NCBI RefSeq assembly: GCF_016811235.1
Contig: NZ_JAFBID010000022.1
Location: forward strand, 1 to 64,000
Origin: Microvirga arabica
GTDB taxonomy: Bacteria; Pseudomonadota; Alphaproteobacteria; Rhizobiales; Beijerinckiaceae
Direction: 5' to 3'
DNA length: 64,000 nucleotides
Shown here one piece after another: positions 7,741-15,415 of the stretch (position 1 is the first letter of the stretch; each line of letters starts with the position of its first letter). A program made the position numbers and the translations under genes. The notes below the pieces were generated by a model, which saw nothing but the letters and a program-made list of their open reading frames with translations, did not search any database and had not been told where the DNA came from.

Positions 7741-9158
7741 GAGGCGGCGCGGCTGAGGGAAGGCGCTGTCGACAGAAGCTCGACGAGGCGGGTCGCGCTG
7801 TCCAAGTGCTCCATCCGAAGAACTGCCTCGACGAGTTCACTCTGCTGGCTCTCCGGCAGCACATGCCGCGTCAGCTTCCGGAACTTCGACACGATATCGG
7901 CTTCCGAGGCAAAGGACTGCTCGCTGCCCCGCGGCGCCTCACGGGTTTCCCGCTCGACGCTGCCGTCGCGCAGATGCACCTCGACATGAACCTTGTGGCG
8001 GAACTTGGAGCCGAGCGCCGTGATCTCGGGGTCGTGACGCACCTCGACACGCCGGGACAGGGTGATCCGTTCGGGATTGGTCACGCAGGCTTCATCGAAC
8101 TGCTCCACGAACACATCCCCTTCGAGGAGCAGGGTCGCGACGCAGAACGGCAGGTTGAGCTGCGCTGACGTAAGGCCTTCGGGTCGGTACGGCCAGCCCA
8201 CATGATCGGCGGTGACCTGCGAGCCGTAGACCACGATACGGTCGAGGTCGTCGAGGCTGAACGGGCGCCGCTCCTGAATGGCCCGGATCGCATCGAGGGT
8301 GGTGTGATTACTGCCCACGCAGGAATAGAATTTGAGCGAGATGCGCATTGTCTCGAATCGGTCACCGAGATCCTTATCCAGCTCCTCGAGCTTGAAGCGG
8401 TCTTGCGAGCGCGAGAGGGTCGTGCAGAAGCCGCCGTAAGGGGCCTCGAAGACGTCCACGATTCCGGTGAAGCCATTGCGCGCCAACAGGGCCCCGTAGA
8501 GGCCGCTTTGCGAGGAGCGCCCCGCGTGCATGCGTTTCACCATGGCGCCGTATTGCGCCGCCATGAGGCCGGCGGCCTGAGTGCCCGCGATGCCGAGGGC
8601 ATGAACGGTTTGCTCGTCGGACAGCCGCAACGCCCGGGCAGCGCCGGCCGCCGCGGAGAAGACCCCGACCGTGGCTCCGGAATGCCAGCCTTGTCCGATA
8701 TGTTCCTGCCCCATGCAGATGCCGACCCGGGGGCCGATCTCGTAGCCCGCCACTGCGGCCGCCACGAGGTCGCGGCCGGTGAGGTTGGACTTGGGGCCAA
8801 TAGTCGCCAGCAGGGCGGGCAGGGTCACGGCACCAACATGCAGGACGCCCTGGCGGTGGACGTCGTCGAGCTCGAAGCCCTGGATTTGGGTGCCGTTCAC
8901 GAGAGCGGCGTGCGGGGCAGACAGGCTCTCGGCCGTTCCCCAGACGGGAACCGTGCGTGTCGCGTCCGTCTCTGCCAGAGTCGCCCGCAAGATCCGTGTC
9001 CAGGGGAGATCGGCGCCATAAAGGCCGCAGCCGAGCGAATCGAGAATAAGAAGCTTGATCCGCTCCCGCACCTCGTGGGGAATCCGGTCATAGGTCAGCG
9101 ATGAGACGAATGCGGCAATGGCACGGGTGTGCCGATTGTCCGATGCATGAGCAGCCAT
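7737..9158 (-). CDS. MmgE/PrpD family protein (copy 1)
   Basis: A 473-residue member of the MmgE/PrpD family, which includes 2-methylcitrate dehydratase, cis-aconitate decarboxylase and iminodisuccinate epimerase. The N-terminal helical domain contains GTQIQGFELDDVHRQG and the conserved WHSGATVGVFSAAAGAARAL stretch (about residues 155-175), with GRSSQSGLYGALLARNGFTG further on. It lies 37 bases after a methylisocitrate lyase-like gene and overlaps the transporter gene. The pairing suggests dehydration/hydration of a tricarboxylate-like acid, then C-C cleavage, but the exact substrate cannot be read from sequence. Paralogues lie at 11097 and 19451. Confidence 0.9.
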   Translation of the reverse strand: MAAHASDNRHTRAIAAFVSSLTYDRIPHEVRERIKLLILDSLGCGLYGADLPWTRILRATLAETDATRTVPVWGTAESLSAPHAALVNGTQIQGFELDDVHRQGVLHVGAVTLPALLATIGPKSNLTGRDLVAAAVAGYEIGPRVGICMGQEHIGQGWHSGATVGVFSAAAGAARALRLSDEQTVHALGIAGTQAAGLMAAQYGAMVKRMHAGRSSQSGLYGALLARNGFTGIVDVFEAPYGGFCTTLSRSQDRFKLEELDKDLGDRFETMRISLKFYSCVGSNHTTLDAIRAIQERRPFSLDDLDRIVVYGSQVTADHVGWPYRPEGLTSAQLNLPFCVATLLLEGDVFVEQFDEACVTNPERITLSRRVEVRHDPEITALGSKFRHKVHVEVHLRDGSVERETREAPRGSEQSFASEADIVSKFRKLTRHVLPESQQSELVEAVLRMEHLDSATRLVELLSTAPSLSRAAS

Positions 9159-9195
9159 CGGGCGTGTCCTTCCTCGTTCGGGCGTGGTTGTCTGG

Positions 9196-10098
9196 TTAGG
9201 TCGGCAGGACCGTCTGCGCGATCTGTGCGTCCAGCTTCTCGTAGTCGAAATAGCCGATGCGGTCGTAGAGCTCGGCCCGTGTCATCATATCGGGCAGGGC
9301 TTCGGCGGCGCTGCCGCGGGCCGAGAGCGAACCGTAGAAGCGCTCCATGGCCCGCGCGGCGATCCGGAGGGCCGAGACCGGGTAAATGACCAATTCGTAG
9401 CCCAGCGTCTCCCACTCCGAGAGCGGGATCTGGGGGGTACGTCCGAACTCCGTCATATTGGCGAGCAGGGGAGCACGCACCTCGGCGCGCACGCGCCGGA
9501 TATCCTCGATGGTGGTGAGCGCTTCCACGAAGATGATGTCGGCCCCTGCCTCCACATACCTGTTGGCGCGGCTGATGGCTTCGTCGAGTGAAACGGACGC
9601 AGCGTCCGTGCGGGCGCAGATGGCCATCCTGTCCGCGGCGCGACGGGCGGCGGAAACCTTGCGGCACATGTCGTCGGCGGAGATGAGACGCTTGTCGTTG
9701 AGATGCCCGCACTTCTTCGGAAAATGTTGATCCTCGATCTGGATACAGGCAACGCCGACAGACTCGAGTTCTCGGATCGCGCGCATGACGTTCAGCGCTT
9801 CGCCGAAGCCCGTATCGCAATCGACGATCACCGGCAATCCAGAGGCCCGCACCACCGTGCGCGCCGCGCGCCAGACGTCGTCCAGGGTGAGCAGCCCAAG
9901 ATCCGGCAGCGCCATTGAGGCCGAAAGAGCAGCCCCGGAAAGATACAGCGCCTTGAAGCCGGCCTGGGCGGCAAGGGCGGCGGATATCCCGTCCCAGGCC
10001 CCGGCCACGGCGACGGATCCTTGTTGAGACCCGAGCGCCCTCAGGTCCAGATTCGGGCGTCCTGCTGCATCTGCTCCGTCAAGCCATTTCGCTGTCAT
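9196..10098 (-). CDS. Isocitrate lyase/PEP mutase superfamily protein, methylisocitrate lyase-like (copy 1)
   Basis: A 300-residue TIM-barrel enzyme of the PEP mutase/isocitrate lyase superfamily. It has the metal-binding VDCDTGFG stretch, IQIEDQHFPKKCGH (the KKCGH loop carrying the lyase cysteine) and ARTDA. The KKCGH loop points to a C-C lyase such as 2-methylisocitrate lyase and away from phosphonopyruvate chemistry. GAGG precedes the ATG, which is 2 bases from the gntR stop. With MmgE/PrpD next door it could split a 2-methylisocitrate-like acid. No methylcitrate synthase gene is visible, so this is not a standard prp operon. Confidence 0.88.
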   Translation of the reverse strand: MTAKWLDGADAAGRPNLDLRALGSQQGSVAVAGAWDGISAALAAQAGFKALYLSGAALSASMALPDLGLLTLDDVWRAARTVVRASGLPVIVDCDTGFGEALNVMRAIRELESVGVACIQIEDQHFPKKCGHLNDKRLISADDMCRKVSAARRAADRMAICARTDAASVSLDEAISRANRYVEAGADIIFVEALTTIEDIRRVRAEVRAPLLANMTEFGRTPQIPLSEWETLGYELVIYPVSALRIAARAMERFYGSLSARGSAAEALPDMMTRAELYDRIGYFDYEKLDAQIAQTVLPT

Positions 10099-10100
10099 AG

Positions 10101-10847
10101 TTACCTCGATTTGAGCCGGTTGTTCTTGCTGGCGTTGGTTTGCATCGCCGACAAAAGGTTGTCCCTCGATGCACGAATGTGCTGGGCCATGAGCAGAGAA
10201 GCGAAGTCTGCATTGCCGGCCACGATTGCTTCAGCGATCCAACGATGCTCTTGAAGCGCCCGGTGACCGCGTCCGGGGCTGGAACCGTGCTGATTGCGCA
10301 GGAGCGAGAACATGTCGCGAAGCTCGTCGCCACAGATCCGCCAGATCACGGCGTTCCGGGCTCCCTTCAAGATCAGCAGGTGAAAGTCCCAGTCGGAGCC
10401 GCCGCGCGGATAGCTGGTGGAACTGGCCTCCGTCATCCTAGCTTCATGCTCGTCGAGGGTAGCAATGAGGGTTTCGCGCTCATCGTCCGTCATGTGGTGC
10501 GCCGCGAGACCCGCCGCCCGCGCCTCGAGCGCTTCGCGAACCTCGTACAGCTGCGCGACGTCACCGATGTCTAGGGAGACGACCCTGGCGCCGGCATTCG
10601 GCTCGTAGATGGCTAGTCCGGAGGAGGTCAGGCGCCGGATGGCCTCGCGGACGGGGCCGCGGCTGATGCCGAGATGCTGGGAGATTTCGAGCTCGTTAAG
10701 TCTACTCCCGGGCCCCAAGACCCCATCGGCCAGCTGCGTTCGGATGTAGGCGTAGGCCCGGTCGGCAAGAAGTCCGCCATCTTTGGAGAGGACGCCTTTC
10801 TCCCCAAGATTGATGACACCATTTGAGCGATTGTCGACAATAGTCAT
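10101..10847 (-). CDS. GntR family transcriptional regulator (FCD/FadR subfamily)
   Basis: A 248-residue regulator with an N-terminal winged helix-turn-helix (about residues 23-85; LNELEISQHLGISRGPVREAIRRL) and a C-terminal all-helical FCD ligand domain, whose members often bind organic acids on a metal. I chose the ATG at 10847 over a GTG at 10901 because the longer start has no binding site. It leads the minus-strand operon and is divergent from the 11097-20824 genes. Three TTGTnnACAA-like sites lie here, one inside its own first codons, which suggests autoregulation and control of both operons by the pathway acid. Confidence 0.93.
   Translation of the reverse strand: MTIVDNRSNGVINLGEKGVLSKDGGLLADRAYAYIRTQLADGVLGPGSRLNELEISQHLGISRGPVREAIRRLTSSGLAIYEPNAGARVVSLDIGDVAQLYEVREALEARAAGLAAHHMTDDERETLIATLDEHEARMTEASSTSYPRGGSDWDFHLLILKGARNAVIWRICGDELRDMFSLLRNQHGSSPGRGHRALQEHRWIAEAIVAGNADFASLLMAQHIRASRDNLLSAMQTNASKNNRLKSR
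10830..10841. promoter_or_regulatory. Putative GntR operator, site C
   Basis: ATTGTCGACAAT, a perfect 12-bp palindrome, lies in codons 3-6 of the gntR gene. It fits the TTGTnnACAA form seen in the two upstream sites and would serve autoregulation. The sequence also encodes residues I-V-D-N, so a chance palindrome cannot be excluded. Confidence 0.5.
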
Positions 10848-10960
10848 GAGAAAAAGTCCTGGTCTCAGGTCATTAGGCACGCTTTCACAAGTAATGACCA
10901 CTTGTAAGTGCCAGATTGCCCCGAAAGACGATCCACCTCGACCATAATCCAGATTTTTGG

Positions 10961-10992
10961 TGTAGACAATCCAGAAAACAGGTGTCTACAAT
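10961..10992 (+). promoter_or_regulatory. Promoter with two GntR operator sites for the 11097-20824 operon
   Basis: TGTAGACAAT (10961-10970) and TGTCTACAAT (10983-10992) are spaced 22 bases apart, about two helical turns, and each matches 10 of 12 positions of ATTGTnnACAAT. TAGACA (10963-10968) and TACAAT (10987-10992), 18 bases apart, form a plausible sigma-70 promoter whose -35 and -10 lie inside the two operators, an arrangement expected for repression. The 5' leader would be about 100 bases. Confidence 0.55.
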
Positions 10993-11096
10993 CGGTGAAA
11001 CTCAGGGGTGCTGCTGGGGTATGGACGGTTTCGTGAGGCTGTCCGGGTTCTTGGCTTCAGGACCTTGTCGTCACGCGATCCGCAGAGGTTGGTCGG

Positions 11097-12494
11097 ATGT
11101 TGTTGGTTCAACTCGCAGAGCGTGCATTGCAGATCCGGATCGACAGGGTTCCGGACGAGGCGGTCCGCACGGCTCAAGAGGCGATTCTCGATACCGTCGG
11201 CGTCACCCTGGCCGGATCCCGGACCGATTGCGTCGCAGCGGTTCGTGCTGCCGTCGCAGAGATGTCCAGCGGGCCGTCAACACTCTTCGGTGACAGGGCC
11301 CGTGCCTCGGCCCTCGATGCGGCGATGATCAACGGCACGGCTTCGCATGCCCTCGATTTCGACGATTGCAGCAACACGATGGGCGGGCACCCTTCGGCGC
11401 CGATCCTCCCCGCCCTGTGGGCTCTGGCCGAGCGGCAGGGTAGTTCAGGCCGGGACCTGCTCGAGGCCTATGTCACAGGCTTCGAAGTGGAAACGAAGCT
11501 GGGTCGTGCGGTGAATTTCCACCATTACGAAAAGGGCTGGCACCCAACCTCGACCCTCGGCACCTTCGGTGCCGCGGCCGCCTGCGGGCGTCTGTTGCGG
11601 CTCGATGCGGAGCACCTAGCCCGGGCCCTCGCCATCGCCGCATCCATGGCGTCGGGCATCAAGGCCAATTTCGGCACCATGACAAAGCCGTTTCATGTTG
11701 GGCACTGCGCTCGCAGCGGATTGCTGGCCGCGCTTCTGGCCCGCGAGGGTCTGACGGCGAATGCGGGGGCGCTGGAGGACCCGCAGGGCTTCTTCAATGT
11801 CTACAATGGTCCTGGCACTTTCGATGCCGATCGTCTTCTGGCCGATTTTGCTGAACCCCTTGACCTCATCGAGCCTGGGGTCGCGTTCAAGCGGCATCCC
11901 TGCTGCGCGAGCACTCACCCTGCGCTCGACGCGCTTCTCAAGATCATGAGCGAGAACCGCATCGCGGCGCAGGATGTTGCGGCGATCCGCTCGTGGACTC
12001 ATCCACGCCGGTTGCGGCACACAAACCGTCCTGATCCAAAGTCCGGCCTCGATGGAAAGTTCAGCGTTCAATACGTGCTGGCCCGTGCTGCTCTCGAAGG
12101 GGCAGTGCGCCTCGACCATTTCAGCGACGCGGCCGTGCACGATTCCCAGGTGCGAGCGTTTATGAGCCGTATCGAGGCGCAGCCCCATCCCGACGCCGTT
12201 ATGGAGACGAGCGAGCATTTCTTCGCGCAGGTGCGCGTCACGACCAGGGACGGCTCCGTGTTCGAAGCCTATGTGGACAGGCCGCTCGGTCGTGACAGGA
12301 AGCATCCTCTTCCGCTCGGCGCGCTCGAAACAAAGTTCCGTGACTGTGCGAGCCTCGTCCTGGTGCCCGCGGCGACGGACGCCATTGCCGATGCCATCCT
12401 TGATCTCAGATCGGTCGGCGATGTGCGGCCTATCGGCGTCTTGATGCGCGACGGACTTCGCCAGGACGAGCGCCAGAAAACCATTTTGGGATGA
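11097..12494 (+). CDS. MmgE/PrpD family protein (copy 2)
   Basis: A 465-residue MmgE/PrpD protein. Recognisable stretches are INGTASHALDFDDC (about residues 77-90), WHPTSTLGTFGAAAACGRLL (about 147-166) and GHCARSGLLAALLAREGLT. It is the first gene of the plus-strand operon, directly behind the putative GntR-controlled promoter, and precedes a TcuA-like flavoprotein gene by 43 bases. The binding site before ATG is weak (AGAGG at some distance). Family members are dehydratases, decarboxylases or epimerases acting on carboxylated substrates; which one applies here is unknown. The three copies in this island differ clearly, so they probably act on different intermediates or stereoisomers. Confidence 0.9.
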   Translation: MLLVQLAERALQIRIDRVPDEAVRTAQEAILDTVGVTLAGSRTDCVAAVRAAVAEMSSGPSTLFGDRARASALDAAMINGTASHALDFDDCSNTMGGHPSAPILPALWALAERQGSSGRDLLEAYVTGFEVETKLGRAVNFHHYEKGWHPTSTLGTFGAAAACGRLLRLDAEHLARALAIAASMASGIKANFGTMTKPFHVGHCARSGLLAALLAREGLTANAGALEDPQGFFNVYNGPGTFDADRLLADFAEPLDLIEPGVAFKRHPCCASTHPALDALLKIMSENRIAAQDVAAIRSWTHPRRLRHTNRPDPKSGLDGKFSVQYVLARAALEGAVRLDHFSDAAVHDSQVRAFMSRIEAQPHPDAVMETSEHFFAQVRVTTRDGSVFEAYVDRPLGRDRKHPLPLGALETKFRDCASLVLVPAATDAIADAILDLRSVGDVRPIGVLMRDGLRQDERQKTILG

Positions 12495-12537
12495 GCGCCG
12501 AACATCGCCGCGCGAAACAAAGATTTCAGGAGAGGAC

Positions 12538-14079
12538 ATGACCCAGCAGGAAGCCATCAACACCGAAGATTTGCTCCGGTCGCGCTATGATGTCGTCGTG
12601 GTCGGCGGCGGCAACGCAGCGCTCTGCGCAGCGATCTCTGCGCATGAAAACGGTGCTCGGGTGCTGGTGCTCGAAGCGGCTCCGTACGAGGAGCGGGGTG
12701 GCAATTCGCACTACACGGGCGGCGCCTTCCGCTTCGCCTATCGGGGTGTCGAGGATCTCATGCAGATTGCACCCGGCATGTCGAAAGAGGAACTCGAGAA
12801 TGTCGACTTCGGCTCCTATTCCGAGGAGCAGTTCCTCGAGGACATGTTCGAGCTCACCGAATATCGCACTGATCCGGAGCTTTGCGAGCTCCTCGTGCGT
12901 TCGAGCTTCGAAACGGCAAAATGGATCGCGTCGCAAGGCGTGAAGCTGCAGCCCGGCCTGGGCAGGCAGGCCTACAAGGTCGACGGCAAGTTCAAGTTCT
13001 GGGGCGGCCTTGCTCTGCACATCTGGGGCGGGGGTGAGGAACTGCTCAAGGCGCTTTATGCCAATGCCGCGCGGCGCGGGATCTCAATGGCCTATGAAAC
13101 GCCAGCCCTCGATCTTCTCCAGGAGGACGGCCGTGTGGTGGGCGTCAAGGCCCGTTCGCAGGGCCGTCCCATCGAGATCCGGGCCGGTGCCGTCATCCTG
13201 GCCTGCGGGGGGTTCGAGTCGAACCCCGAGATGCGCGCGCGCTACCTGGGGCCCGGCTGGGACGCCGCCAAAGTGCGCGGCACCCGCTTCAACATGGGCG
13301 AAGGTCTGATGATGGCGTTACGCGCCGGCGCGCGTCCCCACGGCAACTGGTCGGGCTGCCATTCGGTGGCGTGGGATGTAAATGCCCCGCCCTTCGGCGA
13401 TCTCACGATCGGTGATCAGTTCCAGAAGCACAATTATCCCTTCGGCATCGTCGTGAATGCACGCGGCGAGCGGTTTATCGACGAGGGCGCGAACTTCCAC
13501 AGCCACACCTACGCCAAGTACGGCGGGGAGATCATGAAGCAGCCCGGCATGTATGCCTGGCAGGTCTTCGACGACAAGGTCACGCACCTTCTGCGCAGCG
13601 AGTACCGCATCCGGCGCGTCACAAAAGCCGAGGCACAGACGCTCGAGGAATTGGCGGGCAAACTCACGGGGGTCGATCCTGATGCGTTCCTGCGCACCGT
13701 TCACGCCTTCAATGCCGCCTGCCGCACCGACATCCCCTTCAATCCAAACGTTCGCGACGGACGCTCCACGGAAGGACTGGGGATCAACAAGACGAACTGG
13801 GCCAATCCACTCGATAAGCCGCCCTTCCATGCCTACCATGTGACGACGGGCGTCACCTTCACCTTCGGCGGGCTGAAGGTGACGGAGAATGCCGAGGTCG
13901 AAGGTCTGTATGGCGGGACGGTGCCGGGTCTCTATGCGGCGGGCGAGATGGTCGGGGGACTGTTCTACCAGAACTACGCCAGCGGCACCGGGCTCATGTC
14001 GGGCGCCACCTTCGGGCGGTTTGCCGGGGCACACGCGGCTCAGCACGCGGCGGGTGGAGCACTGAAACAGGCCAGCTGA
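12538..14079 (+). CDS. FAD-dependent dehydrogenase, TcuA (tricarballylate dehydrogenase)-like
   Basis: A 513-residue flavoprotein of the fumarate reductase/succinate dehydrogenase flavoprotein group. The dinucleotide site is DVVVVGGGNAALCAAISA near residue 18, and RGGNSHYTGGAFRF follows; the C-terminal FAD contact is GGTVPGLYAAGE. This arrangement is that of TcuA, which oxidises tricarballylate to cis-aconitate. AGGAGAGG precedes the ATG. In Salmonella TcuA works with the electron-transfer protein TcuB; no TcuB-like gene is present here, so the electron acceptor is open. The context of MmgE/PrpD and a tricarboxylate transporter supports a tri- or dicarboxylic acid substrate. Confidence 0.85.
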   Translation: MTQQEAINTEDLLRSRYDVVVVGGGNAALCAAISAHENGARVLVLEAAPYEERGGNSHYTGGAFRFAYRGVEDLMQIAPGMSKEELENVDFGSYSEEQFLEDMFELTEYRTDPELCELLVRSSFETAKWIASQGVKLQPGLGRQAYKVDGKFKFWGGLALHIWGGGEELLKALYANAARRGISMAYETPALDLLQEDGRVVGVKARSQGRPIEIRAGAVILACGGFESNPEMRARYLGPGWDAAKVRGTRFNMGEGLMMALRAGARPHGNWSGCHSVAWDVNAPPFGDLTIGDQFQKHNYPFGIVVNARGERFIDEGANFHSHTYAKYGGEIMKQPGMYAWQVFDDKVTHLLRSEYRIRRVTKAEAQTLEELAGKLTGVDPDAFLRTVHAFNAACRTDIPFNPNVRDGRSTEGLGINKTNWANPLDKPPFHAYHVTTGVTFTFGGLKVTENAEVEGLYGGTVPGLYAAGEMVGGLFYQNYASGTGLMSGATFGRFAGAHAAQHAAGGALKQAS

Positions 14080-14174
14080 CAACAGCCATGAACCGGGCCA
14101 ACCGGTCGGACGAGAGGTGCCGAGAGACTGTCGGAGCAGACAGCGCGGCGCGAAACACAGGAGAGGAAATAACC

Positions 14175-15281
14175 ATGCAAAACCAAAAGAGCCTTCGATT
14201 GGGAGCGCTGCTCGGAGCCATTGCTGCGCTCGGAACCGTGACGCTGGCGGCACCAGCGGCCTCCGCCCAGGACTTTGCCGGCAAGCGCATCACGATGATC
14301 ATTCCCTACCAGGAGGGGAGCGGGTCGACCATTCACGGCCGCCTGTTTGCGATGGCCCTGGAAAAGACCCTGCCGGGCCAGCCTACGATCGTCATCCGCA
14401 ACATCGACGGGGGTGGATCGGTCCGCGGCATCAACCAGTTTCACAAGGATGCCAAGCCTGACGGGTTGACGATCGCGGCGATTGCGACAGGAACCTTCTT
14501 CCAGTACATCCTGAAAGACAAAGCCGTTGCCTATCCGCTGCCGGAGTTCAAGCCGTTCCTGACCTCTCCCTTCGGGCTCCTCGCTTATGCGCGAAACGAC
14601 TTGGGCCTGGGCAAGGATCCGGTTGAGAACATCAAGAAGCTGATTGCTAATCCGCCGGTCTATGGCGGCTCCGGCCCGACCTCGTCCGACCTTCCGGCTC
14701 TCCTGAGTTTCGACCTTCTCGGCATCAAGCAGAAAGGCGTCTATGGCCTCAGCAATGCGGAATCCCGGGCCGGATTTGAACGGGGCGAGTTCAATCTGAA
14801 GTATGACAACGCCGCGTCCTGGAACGAGGAAGTGAAGCCCCTCGTCGATGACGGTGTTGCAACTCCGATCTTCACCTTCGGCTTTGAACAGGAGGACGGT
14901 AAGATCGTGCGCGATCCCATGCTGCCGGATGTGCCGACCTTCCTGGAACTCTACGAAAAGATCCATGGCAAGCCGCTCTCCGGCATCGAGTACGAAGTCT
15001 GGAAGGCTTTGTTCAATGTGCGCGTGATGGGTTCAAAAATGCTCGTCCTGCCCCAGGGAACGCCGAAGGAGATCGTCGATGTCTATACGAAGGCCACCGA
15101 GGCTGCCCTGAAGACGGATGTGCTTCAGAGCCCCCAGGCAAAGCTCGTGCTGAGCGTCTACCCGCAAAGCACGGGCGCTGCCTCCGAAGCGATCTTCAAG
15201 GGCGGGCTGAGCATGACGGAAGAGCAGCAGAAGTGGCTCAGAGAGTGGCTGCGCACCCGTCACAGCATCACTGTGAACTAA
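14175..15281 (+). CDS. Tripartite tricarboxylate transporter substrate-binding protein (TctC/Bug family)
   Basis: A 368-residue periplasmic protein with a signal peptide (about residues 1-35, ending near ASAQ). The N-terminal mature region ITMIIPYQEGSGS and the PTIVIRNIDGGGSVRGIN stretch fit the Bug/TctC fold, although the protein is somewhat longer than usual. The ATG at 14175 follows AGGAGAGGAAAT; upstream in-frame codons add no signal sequence. It delivers its ligand to the TctA-TctB membrane part encoded next. A strong stem-loop after the gene (15294-15330) probably keeps the binding protein more abundant than the membrane subunit. Confidence 0.88.
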   Translation: MQNQKSLRLGALLGAIAALGTVTLAAPAASAQDFAGKRITMIIPYQEGSGSTIHGRLFAMALEKTLPGQPTIVIRNIDGGGSVRGINQFHKDAKPDGLTIAAIATGTFFQYILKDKAVAYPLPEFKPFLTSPFGLLAYARNDLGLGKDPVENIKKLIANPPVYGGSGPTSSDLPALLSFDLLGIKQKGVYGLSNAESRAGFERGEFNLKYDNAASWNEEVKPLVDDGVATPIFTFGFEQEDGKIVRDPMLPDVPTFLELYEKIHGKPLSGIEYEVWKALFNVRVMGSKMLVLPQGTPKEIVDVYTKATEAALKTDVLQSPQAKLVLSVYPQSTGAASEAIFKGGLSMTEEQQKWLREWLRTRHSITVN

Positions 15282-15293
15282 ACAGCGAACTTT

Positions 15294-15332
15294 AGGAGCC
15301 GGCCGCGCCTTTAGATAGAGGCCGGCTCCTTT
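15294..15332 (+). terminator. Intrinsic terminator/attenuator between tctC-like and tctAB-like genes
   Basis: An 11-bp perfect stem (15294-15304 with 15320-15330) and a 15-base loop, followed by a short T run. It lies inside an operon, which suggests partial termination that favours the periplasmic binding protein. Confidence 0.7.
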
Positions 15333-15415
15333 GCCCGCGACAGCTCAAGCGTCCTGATCGCCGGACGCTGTGTGAATCTGGCTGCTGCCCTTCAGCTCGA
15401 CTTTGGACACCGCGA

